A stretch of 64,000 nucleotides of DNA, from contig RDXN01000039.1 in the NCBI GenBank assembly GCA_004292855.1, positions 1-64,000 of the forward strand. Reading direction: 5' to 3'. Origin of the DNA: Cytophagales bacterium. GTDB lineage: Bacteria > Bacteroidota > Bacteroidia > Cytophagales > Spirosomataceae. The notes beneath the pieces are model-generated. The model was not told the origin of the DNA. It ran no database searches and saw only the letters and a list, made by a program, of their open reading frames with translations. The translations under genes were made by a program, and so were the position numbers. Shown one piece after another: positions 53,180-62,280 of this stretch; positions within the stretch are counted from its first letter, which is position 1, and each line of letters opens with the position of its first letter.

Positions 53180-54388
53180 ATGACTACCGTTTACTATAGT
53201 TTGGTGGGGTTGTTTGCTGGTCTAAGCTTTCTGGTCTTTTACACGTATGTGGGCTACGGAATCGTTGCCTGGCTACTTGTTAAACTCCGGGGCAAGCGCA
53301 ACCGGGTGGTTGCGCTAACCGAGTTACCTCACGTTACGATGGTGGTTCCGGCCTATAACGAGCGCGACTACCTGGCCGCTAAACTGCAAAACTGTCTCGA
53401 TCAGAACTACCCTGCCGACCGACTTCATCTGCTGTTCGTGATTGAAGGCTCAACCGACGGTTCGGCGGAGTTTTTGGCAGGACAAAATCGACCAAATCTG
53501 CGTATCTTGTCGGGTACGGAGCGGTTGGGTAAAATTGCCGCGATGAACAAGGCGATGCTCCAGGTCGAAACACCTCTGACCATCTTTACCGATGCGAATA
53601 CCCAATTGAATCCCGAAGCCGTGAGCCGGTTAGTAAGTCGGTTTACGGAGGGCGTTGGGGCCGTAACGGGCGAGAAACGCATTCAGGTCGACTCGACCGA
53701 AGCGGCAGCGGGTAGTGGCGAGGGGTTGTACTGGCGGTATGAGTCGTTCCTGAAAAAACTCGATGCCGAGTTACACACAATTGTGGGGGCGGCAGGCGAG
53801 TTGTTCGCCATTCGGACCGATTTGTTTGAGCCGGTCGAGTCGGACACCTTGCTCGACGATTTTATAATTTCGCTCCGCATTGCCGGACGTGGCTACCGGG
53901 TTGAGTATGCGCCCGATGCCTACGCGCTCGAACGACCTTCGCACTCGGTAACGGAAGAGAAAAAACGAAAAGTGCGGATCGCAACGGGCGGTTTTCAGGC
54001 CATGAAACGGCTGGCTTATTTGCTCAACGTGGGTCGGTATGGCTGGTTGAGTTTTCAGTATGTGTCGCACCGGGTGTTGCGGTGGGCTGTAACGCCGTTT
54101 TGCTTGCCTCTGCTGGTGCTGCTCAACGTATTGATTTTATTCGTTTTGCCCCCACTCAATGCAAGTCAGGCAGCAACTGTTTTTTGGTGGATAATTTTAG
54201 CGGCCCAAAGCATCTTTTATGGGGCTGCATCCGTAGGGTATGTATTGGAAAATCGCCAAACCCGCTGGAAACTAACCTTCGTACCGTTCTACTTTGTATT
54301 TATGAACTGGTGCGTGTTGCTGGGCTTCGTCCGTTTTAATCGGGGGGGCTTGTCGGGCGTCTGGGAAAAAGCAAAACGAGCAAACTAA
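53180..54388 (+). CDS. Membrane glycosyltransferase family 2
   Basis: This 402-residue protein has one N-terminal membrane helix, a GT2 domain (MVVPAYNERDYLAAKLQNCLDQNYP, FTDANTQL, DTLLDDFIISL) and three to four C-terminal helices. The acceptor-site region KRKVRIATGGFQ replaces the QxxRW of processive synthases, so polymerisation is not certain. The start at 53180 follows a stop-free upstream stretch that overlaps the previous gene. Confidence 0.87.
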   Translation: MTTVYYSLVGLFAGLSFLVFYTYVGYGIVAWLLVKLRGKRNRVVALTELPHVTMVVPAYNERDYLAAKLQNCLDQNYPADRLHLLFVIEGSTDGSAEFLAGQNRPNLRILSGTERLGKIAAMNKAMLQVETPLTIFTDANTQLNPEAVSRLVSRFTEGVGAVTGEKRIQVDSTEAAAGSGEGLYWRYESFLKKLDAELHTIVGAAGELFAIRTDLFEPVESDTLLDDFIISLRIAGRGYRVEYAPDAYALERPSHSVTEEKKRKVRIATGGFQAMKRLAYLLNVGRYGWLSFQYVSHRVLRWAVTPFCLPLLVLLNVLILFVLPPLNASQAATVFWWIILAAQSIFYGAASVGYVLENRQTRWKLTFVPFYFVFMNWCVLLGFVRFNRGGLSGVWEKAKRAN

Positions 54389-54391
54389 CCA

Positions 54392-55900
54392 ATGACCAAT
54401 GACCAGCCAATAACCGAAACCCTACTGGACCGACTTCGCGATAAGAGTTGGCTGGTGAGCGTTTTGGGGATAGCAATGGCCCTGTGTGGTGGTTGGCTCA
54501 TTGGTACGATGGGTGTGAAAGGAGCCGCCATCTTGATTGCGCTCCCGCTTGTGTTTGGGGCGTTGCTGGCAATTTTGGTCGAGCCACTCATAGGCTTGTA
54601 TATCTACTTCAACCTGAGCTTTCTGATTGGTGGGACCCGTTTTCTGGAGGCCGAAATTCCGGTAGGGACCGGGCTTGACGGGTTGCTGGTTCTAACGTTG
54701 GTTAGTACCCTGCTGAACGGCAAGCGGATGGCGTGGAAACGGCTAAAAAATCCGGCATTCTTTCTGTTGATTTTGTGGTTGGTTTATACCATTCTGGAGT
54801 ACTGGAACCCTAATGCGCCGTATGCGCCAGCCTGGTTCTACCATGCACGGTCGTTTTCGCTCAGTTGGTTTTTGTTAGCCATTATCGTATCGGTTAACCC
54901 CATCACGAAGGCCCAGGTTTGGTTATATATCAAAACGTGGCTGGTATGGTCGGTGCTGGCGGCCCTGTGGGGGTTCAAGCAGCAATATATTGGCCTGACC
55001 CCCGCCGAGGTGGCCTGGCTGGCGTCGGGGGCCGAGAAACAGCACGTGCTGTGGGGGCAACTCCGTAGTTTCTCGTTTTATTCTGATGCCGGACAGTTCG
55101 GGTCCGAAATGGCCGGGGCTACACTGGTGTCTATTGTGCTGATGTTTCGCACAAAGTCGTGGTGGTACAAGGCGGTTTACGCACTGTTGGCTCTGGTTAT
55201 GTTCTGGGGGTTTGCCGTATCGGGCACACGGTCGGCCCTATTTGTGATTATTGCGGGGTATCTGGCCTACATGGTCCTGCAACGGCGACTAGTGCCTATT
55301 TTACAGGGTGTTGCAATGGCGACGCCTATTTTGCTACTGTTGCTGTTTACAAACATTGGGAATAATTATTACCAGATTTACCGTATCCGAACGGCCCTTC
55401 GACCCACCAAAGACGAGTCGTTTTTGGTACGGCTCGAAAACCAGAAGCGACTTAGAGCCTACATGAAAGACCTGCCGTTTGGTGTCGGCATTGGGTCATC
55501 GTCGGGGGCGGGGGTCCGTTTTTCGCCCAATCACTGGGCTGCTCAAATTCCACCCGATAGCTGGTATGTGCAGCTCTGGATTGAGACGGGGCTGGTGGGC
55601 CTCGGCATTTACTTGCTTATGATTGGCGGCATGATGCTGTGCGGGGTATACTGGCTCTGGCAGATCAAAGACCCCTGGTTGTTTACGATGATGCTCGCTC
55701 TGATTGCGGAGTTTGCGGGCATTGCTGTGGTCAGTTACTCGAACCCCATCATGGGCCAGTACCCAACGAGTACGTTTTTGTATATCGGTTCCATGTTGAT
55801 TTCGACGGCCTACCGCTGGAAGCCGGAACCCTCGTCCGAAGCATTAGATTCCTTATCCCATAAAATTCCGTCTTATTCTGTTCATGGAGCCTTTCGATAG
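54392..55900 (+). CDS. O-antigen ligase/polymerase-like membrane protein
   Basis: This 502-residue protein has about 11-12 hydrophobic segments and a large periplasmic loop (NNYYQIYRIRTALRPTKDESFLVRLENQKR... to PDSWYVQLWIETGLVG). That loop pattern belongs to the Wzy/WaaL group, which polymerises or ligates lipid-linked glycans. It starts 3 bases after the membrane glycosyltransferase and overlaps the next gene by 17 bases. Confidence 0.82.
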   Translation: MTNDQPITETLLDRLRDKSWLVSVLGIAMALCGGWLIGTMGVKGAAILIALPLVFGALLAILVEPLIGLYIYFNLSFLIGGTRFLEAEIPVGTGLDGLLVLTLVSTLLNGKRMAWKRLKNPAFFLLILWLVYTILEYWNPNAPYAPAWFYHARSFSLSWFLLAIIVSVNPITKAQVWLYIKTWLVWSVLAALWGFKQQYIGLTPAEVAWLASGAEKQHVLWGQLRSFSFYSDAGQFGSEMAGATLVSIVLMFRTKSWWYKAVYALLALVMFWGFAVSGTRSALFVIIAGYLAYMVLQRRLVPILQGVAMATPILLLLLFTNIGNNYYQIYRIRTALRPTKDESFLVRLENQKRLRAYMKDLPFGVGIGSSSGAGVRFSPNHWAAQIPPDSWYVQLWIETGLVGLGIYLLMIGGMMLCGVYWLWQIKDPWLFTMMLALIAEFAGIAVVSYSNPIMGQYPTSTFLYIGSMLISTAYRWKPEPSSEALDSLSHKIPSYSVHGAFR

Positions 55901-57080
55901 TATCATTTGCGTAGGCCAAACCACCTGGGAGGGCGACTTCCAGAAGGCTGTGGTGCAATTGATGTGCGAATTTTCGGTGCGCCACCGCGTGCTCTACGTC
56001 GACTACCAGCATACCTACAAAGATCTGGTGATGGGTGTAGCCGGTCAGCGCGGCATCCCGATCCGCACCATGATGCACCTCTCAGACCGGCTTGTGAAAA
56101 AGCCGGGGAAGCAGGGCAGCGAGGTTTACGTTTGGCACCCGCCTACGATGCTACCCATCAACTGGTTGTCGCCCAAAACGCACGATCAACTCGTGGAGTG
56201 GAACGTGAGTCGGCTCGTGAAAAGCCTGCGCGGAGTTATGCGCGAACTAGGTTTCAAAAAACCGCTGATAATCAACGGCATGAATCCGGTTTTTGGCTTG
56301 CCCATGTTGGGGCGGCTAAACGAGGCCGGTACGATTTACTATTGTTTTGACGAGATCACGATTGCCCGCTGGATGAGTCGGCACGGGGGCCGCTACGAGA
56401 ACGAATACCTGCGCCGGGTCGATGCCGTGGTGACCACTTCCGAAACACTTCGGCGCACGAAGGCGAAAGTGCAACCCAACGCGTTCTGCGTGAAAAACGG
56501 GGTGAATTTTGCCTTATTTAACCAAGCCCGGCAACTGGCAAGCGAACAGCCGCCGGTAAAACCCGTCGTAGGTTATCTGGGCACTGCCGACGACCGCGTG
56601 AACGTCGACATTGTGGAGCACTGCGTGCGGACGATGCCCGACGTGACGTTTCAATTCATTGGTGAGATAAAAGAACCGGCCCTGACTGAGCGACTATCGC
56701 GTTACCCGAACGTGGTGTTTACGCCCCCGCATCAGCCTGCTGACTTGCCCCCGCTGTTGGCCAAGCTCTCGGCAGCTATGATCCCCTTTGTTTGTAACGA
56801 GCATACCTACACAATTTATCCCCTCAAAATCAACGAGTACCTGGCCGCTGGCCTGCCCGTTGTTTCAACGCCTTTCTCCATTTTGGACGACTTTACAGGC
56901 GTAATTGAACTAGCTGACACCCCCGAAGCGTTCGCGCAAGCCCTCCACCGGGCACTCGCCGATAGATCACCGGCCCGCGTGACCCAGCGCGTCGAGATGG
57001 CACGGGCAAACTCGTGGGAACACCGGGCCGAGGAGTTTGAAGCTGTTTTTGAGAGGATTGCAAAATCAACTTATCACTGA
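55884..57080 (+). CDS. GT4-like glycosyltransferase
   Basis: This 398-residue GT-B-type protein has a C-terminal donor domain with PVVGYLGTADDRVNVDIV, FQFIGEIKEP, ADLPPLLAKLSAAMIPF and PLKINEYLAAGLPVVSTPF (the E-x7-E-like region). It resembles glycosyltransferases of exopolysaccharide clusters. It is the last gene of the cluster; the following aldo/keto reductase starts 27 bases downstream. Confidence 0.83.
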   Translation: MEPFDSIICVGQTTWEGDFQKAVVQLMCEFSVRHRVLYVDYQHTYKDLVMGVAGQRGIPIRTMMHLSDRLVKKPGKQGSEVYVWHPPTMLPINWLSPKTHDQLVEWNVSRLVKSLRGVMRELGFKKPLIINGMNPVFGLPMLGRLNEAGTIYYCFDEITIARWMSRHGGRYENEYLRRVDAVVTTSETLRRTKAKVQPNAFCVKNGVNFALFNQARQLASEQPPVKPVVGYLGTADDRVNVDIVEHCVRTMPDVTFQFIGEIKEPALTERLSRYPNVVFTPPHQPADLPPLLAKLSAAMIPFVCNEHTYTIYPLKINEYLAAGLPVVSTPFSILDDFTGVIELADTPEAFAQALHRALADRSPARVTQRVEMARANSWEHRAEEFEAVFERIAKSTYH

Positions 57081-57107
57081 GCGGTCAGCTAAAGAGCAAA
57101 CATCATT

Positions 57108-58079
57108 ATGCAATACAGAACCTTTGGCCGGACAGGCTGGCAAGTTTCCGAGATCGGATATGGAATGTGGGGCCTGGCGGGCTGGACCGGCCACGAGAAA
57201 GCCGAAGTGCTCCGGGCACTCGACCGGTCGGTTGAGTTGGGTTGTAATTTTTTCGATACGGCCTGGGCCTACGGGGCAGGCGTGAGTGAAGAGATTCTAA
57301 ACCAACTCCTCAAAACACACCATGACAAAACCCTGTTTGCGGCCACCAAAATCCCACCCAAAAACCGCAAATGGCCCTCGCGCCGTGGCTTCTCTATCGA
57401 CGACGTATTTCCCGCCGACTACATCGTGAAGTATACCGAGAAGAGCCTGAAAAATCTGGGCGTTGAGACCATCGACTTGCAACAATTTCACGTTTGGGAG
57501 GATGACTGGGCCAATCGCGACGAGTGGAAAGAAGCTATCCAGAAACTTACGCAGGATGGCAAAGTGCGGGCATGGGGTGTATCGGTGAATCGTTGGGAGC
57601 CGGACAACTGTCTCGAAACGCTCCGCACGGGCCTCATCGACGGGGTGCAGGTGATCTACAACATTTTCGATCAGGCTCCTGAAGACAACCTGTTTCCGCT
57701 TTGCCGCGAGTTGGGCGTGGGCGTGATTGCCCGCGTTCCATTTGACGAAGGCACTCTGACCGGCACGCTCACCAAAGAAACCACGTTCCCCGCCGAAGAC
57801 TGGCGTTCGACCTATTTCGTCCCCGAAAACCTGAACAGCAGTGTTGACCATGCGGAAGCCCTGCGCCCACTGATTCCGTCGGGGATGACGATGCCCGAAA
57901 TGGCTCTGCGCTTCATCCTGGAAAATCCCGACGTTGCCACGACGATTCCGGGTATGCGTCAACTCCGCAACGTTGAAGCTAACATTGCCACGAGCGACGG
58001 TCGGGGCTTATCGCCCGAATTAATCCGGGAATTGAAAGGCCACCGTTGGGACCGCACGCCAACGGAGTGGAGTCAGTAG
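57108..58079 (+). CDS. Aldo/keto reductase
   Basis: This 323-residue (beta/alpha)8 NADPH-dependent oxidoreductase has the tetrad Asp50, Tyr55, Lys81 and His128 (FFDTAWAYG, ATKIPP, QQFHVW) and the nucleotide-binding end TTIPGMRQLRNVEAN. The substrate is unknown. It converges with the PLP decarboxylase gene, overlapping by seven bases. Confidence 0.9.
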   Translation: MQYRTFGRTGWQVSEIGYGMWGLAGWTGHEKAEVLRALDRSVELGCNFFDTAWAYGAGVSEEILNQLLKTHHDKTLFAATKIPPKNRKWPSRRGFSIDDVFPADYIVKYTEKSLKNLGVETIDLQQFHVWEDDWANRDEWKEAIQKLTQDGKVRAWGVSVNRWEPDNCLETLRTGLIDGVQVIYNIFDQAPEDNLFPLCRELGVGVIARVPFDEGTLTGTLTKETTFPAEDWRSTYFVPENLNSSVDHAEALRPLIPSGMTMPEMALRFILENPDVATTIPGMRQLRNVEANIATSDGRGLSPELIRELKGHRWDRTPTEWSQ

Positions 58080-59440
58080 AGTGACCGCGTAAGCTCATTC
58101 AGCAAGTAGTCAACATCCTGCCGGGTCGATTTGAAGTTGGTGACGCAGAAACGGAACACTTTTTGGTCGTTGATTGTAACGGTCGAAATCCAGGTATCGC
58201 TTTGTGCGTAAAGCTGCTGCACTACATCGTCGGCGGTTAGGTTGCCGGTGGTCAATTTGGGATGCGTAAAATTGACCACCGGCAGGGCTGTTTTGTTGAC
58301 AATCTGCCAGCCTTGTTGGTCTAATTGCTCCCGGAAATAATGGGCCAGATTGGTTTGCTCCTCAATCATAGCCGCATAACCCAACTCGCCAATTTCGGCC
58401 AGAGCCATGAATAACTTCAAGCCAATAAATCGGCGCGACCACTGTAGGGTAGTCAAATAGGGAACAACTGCATCGTTTTCGCTGGGGGGCATGTAATCGG
58501 CCCGGACGGCAAACGCCTGCTGATTGGCTTTGGCATGTCGGGTGAAAAACATGCCTGCGCCCATTGTCAGGTTGAACCACTTGTGGGCGTCAACCGTCAC
58601 GGAATCGGCCTGTTCGATACCGGCCAGAATCGGCTTCAGTTTGGGCGAAATGGCTACGGCCCCTGCCCAGGCAGCATCGACATGAAACCAAAGCGACTGC
58701 TCCTGGCAGAGTTGCGCCAGTTCAGGAAGTGGATCAACCACGCCCGTAGCTGTTGCCCCGGCTGTCCCGACCACCATAAATGGCTCCCAACCAGCCGCCC
58801 GATCTTCGGTTAGCATAGCTTTCAGGGCAACTATGTCGAGTTGCAAATCATCATTGACCGGCACTATGCGAAGTGCGCTCAACCCCAAGCCTACATGCTT
58901 GGCAATCTTATCGAACGAATTGTGCGCCATCGCCGACACATACAGGCAGGGCCGTTTGGGAAGGCCTCCGATTCCATCGTCCAGCGATTGCGGGAAGTGA
59001 TGCGCCAAGCCCACCAATACCGCCGAATGATTAGCCTCCGAGCCACCCGACGTGAATGTAGAGGCCAGTTGCTCCAGTGGAAGACCTAGTTTGGTAGCAA
59101 TGAAGCGCAAGGTATGCTGCTCAATCTCGTTGGCAACAGGCGCGTGCGACCAGGCAGCCATTTGTGGATTATAAACAGCGGCAAGCCCCTCGGCAATTAT
59201 TGCCGGCAGAACCGGCGCGGGGTTGAACAACCCGAAATAGCGTGGGTTGGTAATATGCACCGTTCCCGCCCGCACCAACTGACTCACCGTCTCAAACACA
59301 TCTCCAGCAGGTCTGGCTTCAGCAAAATCGAACGGTTGTAGAGCGTTCAGGATAGCCTCCCGATCCAGTTGCGGGTTGAGTGGCCCCGGTTCGGCATAGA
59401 ACCGTTCCATCTCAGCAGTCAGTTGGTTGATTATGTTCAT
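58073..59440 (-). CDS. PLP-dependent group II decarboxylase
   Basis: This 455-residue enzyme has the PLP lysine in VDAHKWFN (Lys287), the ring contacts HVDAAWAG (His253, Asp255) and TSGGSEANHSA. The family includes aromatic-L-amino-acid, glutamate and diaminobutyrate decarboxylases. The substrate cannot be set from sequence. The ATG at 59440 is preferred over an upstream in-frame TTG. Confidence 0.88.
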   Translation of the reverse strand: MNIINQLTAEMERFYAEPGPLNPQLDREAILNALQPFDFAEARPAGDVFETVSQLVRAGTVHITNPRYFGLFNPAPVLPAIIAEGLAAVYNPQMAAWSHAPVANEIEQHTLRFIATKLGLPLEQLASTFTSGGSEANHSAVLVGLAHHFPQSLDDGIGGLPKRPCLYVSAMAHNSFDKIAKHVGLGLSALRIVPVNDDLQLDIVALKAMLTEDRAAGWEPFMVVGTAGATATGVVDPLPELAQLCQEQSLWFHVDAAWAGAVAISPKLKPILAGIEQADSVTVDAHKWFNLTMGAGMFFTRHAKANQQAFAVRADYMPPSENDAVVPYLTTLQWSRRFIGLKLFMALAEIGELGYAAMIEEQTNLAHYFREQLDQQGWQIVNKTALPVVNFTHPKLTTGNLTADDVVQQLYAQSDTWISTVTINDQKVFRFCVTNFKSTRQDVDYLLNELTRSLY

Positions 59441-59491
59441 GGTTGGCAAAGGTCTGGTTTAATATCATCGCTATAAACCCGATTCTTGCGA

Positions 59492-60142
59492 TTATTTGCT
59501 TTCCCGTTTGTACCCCGTCACATAATCCGGCACAGTTACGGCTGTATCCTGCACGGGGTCTTGCTCGGGTTTGCCGTAGTGCAGTGAAATGGGCAACACC
59601 CCTGCCCAGTACGGCAGATTCATATCCTCGGGTTCGTCGCCGACGTTACCCGTGCGGACTTTGGCTGAGGCTTCTTCGATCTGAATGGCCAGCACCATCG
59701 TCTTTTTCATCTCGCTCGCGTTGGGTTGGCGCGTATCATCCCAGCGACCGGGCACGAGGTGTTCGGTGATGCGTTCGAGGGCGTGCCAACGTTCGGTTTC
59801 GTCGGTCACGAGTCGGGTCTGCCCAAACAAAATCACCGAGCGGTAATTAACCGAATGGTGAAACGCAGACCGCGCCATTACCAGGCCGTCGATGTGGGTT
59901 ACGGCGATGCAAACGGGAATCTCTTTGGCTAATTCGCGGAAGAAATGGCTACCCACCGAGCCGTGCAAATAGACTATATCGTCGATCCGGCAATAAGCTG
60001 TGGGAATCATAAACGGCTGTCCGTTCAGGTTGTAGCTAACATGGCAAACCAGCCCTTCGTCCAGGATCGGGTAAATGGTTTCGGTGTCGTGGTGGCCGCG
60101 TTTGGGCAGGCGGGTGATTTTTGTACGGTCAGTAAGTTGCAT
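59492..60142 (-). CDS. Pyridoxamine-5'-phosphate-oxidase-like FMN protein (Nim-like)
   Basis: This 216-residue split-barrel flavin protein has the family start GHHDTETIYPILDEGLVCHVSYNLNGQPFMIP and YLHGSVGSHFFREL, close to the nitroimidazole-resistance/PNPOx-like group. It is likely to bind FMN and act as a reductase. It lies six bases downstream of a PaiB-like gene and forms an operon with it. Confidence 0.82.
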   Translation of the reverse strand: MQLTDRTKITRLPKRGHHDTETIYPILDEGLVCHVSYNLNGQPFMIPTAYCRIDDIVYLHGSVGSHFFRELAKEIPVCIAVTHIDGLVMARSAFHHSVNYRSVILFGQTRLVTDETERWHALERITEHLVPGRWDDTRQPNASEMKKTMVLAIQIEEASAKVRTGNVGDEPEDMNLPYWAGVLPISLHYGKPEQDPVQDTAVTVPDYVTGYKRESK

Positions 60143-60148
60143 GACGGT

Positions 60149-60760
60149 TTATTTACGCGTTTTCATTTCTTCGGCGATGGCAACAGAACCAGCGTCGCCC
60201 CGCTTTTCGAGTTGGTCGACAATTTGGCTGTGGTTGTGGTCGTCGCGATTTTGCGAGAGCTTGCGAACCGATTGAAACTCGGTTACCAGAATTTCCAGAC
60301 CAACCAGTGCCCGCAACTCCCGCTTGAAAAACGCCGGTGTCATCCCCTCCACCGACACGGGCCGCTCGGAGTGTTGTTCGTGATGATTAACCAGTTGACT
60401 TATAGATTCAACAAGCGCGTCTCCTTCCAGAATGCGAACCTGTCCGTAGGCATGAACGGCCGTGTAATTCCAGGTTGGTACGTTTTCGTGATCGTACCAC
60501 GACGATGAAATGTAGGCGTTCGGTCCGGCAAAAATCACCATCACCTCTTGGCCTTCGAGGCTGCGCCACTGCGGGTTCGCCCGCGCCACGTGGGTTGAAA
60601 GAACGGATTGACCTTCCTGATTTTGCCCAAGCATCATCGGGATGTGCGTGGCCCACGGGCGTCCGTCGACCTGGCTAACCAGAATTGCAAAATTGTTTTG
60701 TTGCACAAACGATTGAATCTCGGTGGGGTCGTCGTGGCGATTAAAGGGGTTGATGTACAT
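60149..60760 (-). CDS. PaiB-like FMN-binding regulator/oxidase
   Basis: This 203-residue protein begins MYINPFNRHDD and shows the PaiB pattern (AILVSQVDGRPWATHIPMML, VMVIFAGPNAYISSSWYDHENVPTWNYTAVH). PaiB proteins are annotated as negative regulators of protease and sporulation genes in Bacillus; the flavin split-barrel fold is shared with the next gene. Confidence 0.85.
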   Translation of the reverse strand: MYINPFNRHDDPTEIQSFVQQNNFAILVSQVDGRPWATHIPMMLGQNQEGQSVLSTHVARANPQWRSLEGQEVMVIFAGPNAYISSSWYDHENVPTWNYTAVHAYGQVRILEGDALVESISQLVNHHEQHSERPVSVEGMTPAFFKRELRALVGLEILVTEFQSVRKLSQNRDDHNHSQIVDQLEKRGDAGSVAIAEEMKTRK

Positions 60761-60794
60761 GGCCGTGTGCGATGGTTTCTGGAAGCAAAGCAAC

Positions 60795-60826
60795 AAAAAA
60801 CCGGACCATCGAAATAATCCGGTTTT
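60795..60826 (-). terminator. Terminator after the GH5 gene
   Basis: AAAACCGGA (60797-60805) pairs with TCCGGTTTT (60818-60826). On the minus strand the stem ends in a T-run (plus-strand A 60795-60800). It lies between the GH5 gene and the PaiB-like gene. Confidence 0.7.
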
Positions 60827-60848
60827 GAAAAACTTAACAGGCCGGTTT

Positions 60849-62021
60849 TTACAGACCCAACGCCGTCCGTATGTTTCTATCGACTACCACGCCCGTGCGA
60901 TTGGCGGGGTCTTTATAGGTCACAAGGCCAAAACCTTCATCGTATTCCCACATTGACCACCCAATCTTGTTCGTGTCGAAGGTCTTCCTAACGTCGGTAA
61001 TCCAGGCCTTGCGGGAGGTTGCCGGAGCGAACGTTTTATACACCCCAAACTCGTTGCAGGTAATCAGGACGCCGTTGTTCCTGGCCCACGTGACAATCCG
61101 ACCCAAATCAGCAGCCACTTTGGCCGCCCCCCAACGTTCGCTACCATAGTACTGAATGTAGTTTTTGGCGGTGGGGTCGGTGGCTGCATTGTAGGCCGTC
61201 AACACGTTGGTCGGCGTCGATGGGTAGGGTACGTTTTTGATTTGCAGGAACGGGGGTGTTACCCAGCTTGCGCCCTGATGCGTGAACACCATCGGCGAAT
61301 AATAGTGAAAATTCCAGACCACACTTTTGTCGGTTGGTGTAACGGCCAGCAGCGCGTCGAGCGAACTCCAATCGTAGGCCGTTGCCAAAATAATATGATT
61401 AGGGGCTACCGCCTGAACACTGCTGATCAGACTTGCCTGCACGCTCTGATACCAACCCGCCGGACCAGCCATGTGCGGCTCGTTCATGATCTCAAAAAAC
61501 ACCTTGTCGGTGGGGCGGCTGGCGAATTGCGTGGCAATGGCCGTCCAGTAAGCCTGCGCTTTGGGTAGAAACGCGGGATCGTTGGCCAGTTTGTTCTCAA
61601 AATCAGAATCGCCGTTGGCGTGGATGGGGTCGAGCACTACGGCCAAGCCTGCTGCAATGGCCCGATCAACACCCGTAACGAGCGAAGTCAACACGGAAGC
61701 TTTCAGCACACCCGGATTTGCCTCATCGAAGAGGTTGGTGGGCGAGATCGGAATCCTGACATGCGTGAACCCAAGCGATTTGATCTGCGTGAATGCCGAG
61801 GTGCCAAAGCGAGTGCCGTATTGAGCGGGATTTGCGCCCTGCCCAAACCAACTGCTCAGGTTGATACCTTTTGCCAGAGCTGGGATGCCGTTTGGATAAA
61901 GAGTGAGCAGATTAGCACCAACGCGAGCTTGAGCAGTAGTGGCTTGAGGAGTCTCAATCGTGGGCTGACACTGCCCGAAAAGAAGGGCAGTGCCCAACAT
62001 TAAAGGAATCGAAAGACGCAT
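60849..62021 (-). CDS. Glycoside hydrolase family 5 lipoprotein (endoglucanase-like)
   Basis: This 390-residue protein has a lipoprotein signal with FGQC (Cys18). The catalytic core has the acid/base Glu181 in IMNEPH and the nucleophile Glu324 in TCNEFGVY, with VRIPISPT and DPIHANGD around the cleft. GH5 enzymes cleave beta-glucans or mannans. The start at 62021 gives the lipoprotein signal; an in-frame ATG at 62054 is upstream. It stands alone. Confidence 0.9.
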   Translation of the reverse strand: MRLSIPLMLGTALLFGQCQPTIETPQATTAQARVGANLLTLYPNGIPALAKGINLSSWFGQGANPAQYGTRFGTSAFTQIKSLGFTHVRIPISPTNLFDEANPGVLKASVLTSLVTGVDRAIAAGLAVVLDPIHANGDSDFENKLANDPAFLPKAQAYWTAIATQFASRPTDKVFFEIMNEPHMAGPAGWYQSVQASLISSVQAVAPNHIILATAYDWSSLDALLAVTPTDKSVVWNFHYYSPMVFTHQGASWVTPPFLQIKNVPYPSTPTNVLTAYNAATDPTAKNYIQYYGSERWGAAKVAADLGRIVTWARNNGVLITCNEFGVYKTFAPATSRKAWITDVRKTFDTNKIGWSMWEYDEGFGLVTYKDPANRTGVVVDRNIRTALGL

Positions 62022-62163
62022 ATTAGGAGTTGATTTTGAATGGTTTGACTCCAAAAGTACTTGTTACGCATGAAAGTTTTATTTTCTTGTTTAAATTTTC
62101 TTAAACAAAAATTAAGTAGAGTATAATTACTAAGTATAGTTTCGGTTTTGCCTGTCACACACA

Positions 62164-62209
62164 AGATAAATTCATCGTACGGTAATTTTATCTTACGATG
62201 AATTTATCT
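62164..62209. promoter_or_regulatory. Perfect 16-bp inverted repeat upstream of the GH5 gene
   Basis: AGATAAATTCATCGTA (62164-62179) and TACGATGAATTTATCT (62194-62209) are exactly complementary with a 14-base loop. It lies about 140 bases before the GH5 start and 70 bases past the SDR stop. It is not followed by a T-run. It may be an operator or an mRNA-end hairpin. Confidence 0.5.
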
Positions 62210-62226
62210 CAAAATAGCTCAAACGA

Positions 62227-62258
62227 AAAGGGACGAAGGTCTCTTCCCTCGTCCCTTT
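62227..62258 (-). terminator. Terminator after the SDR gene
   Basis: AAAGGGACGA (62227-62236) pairs with TCGTCCCTTT (62249-62258) around a 12-base loop. The minus-strand copy ends in T. It lies 23 bases past the stop of the SDR gene. Confidence 0.7.
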
Positions 62259-62280
62259 CCTCTCTCTACACCCCGAAATT

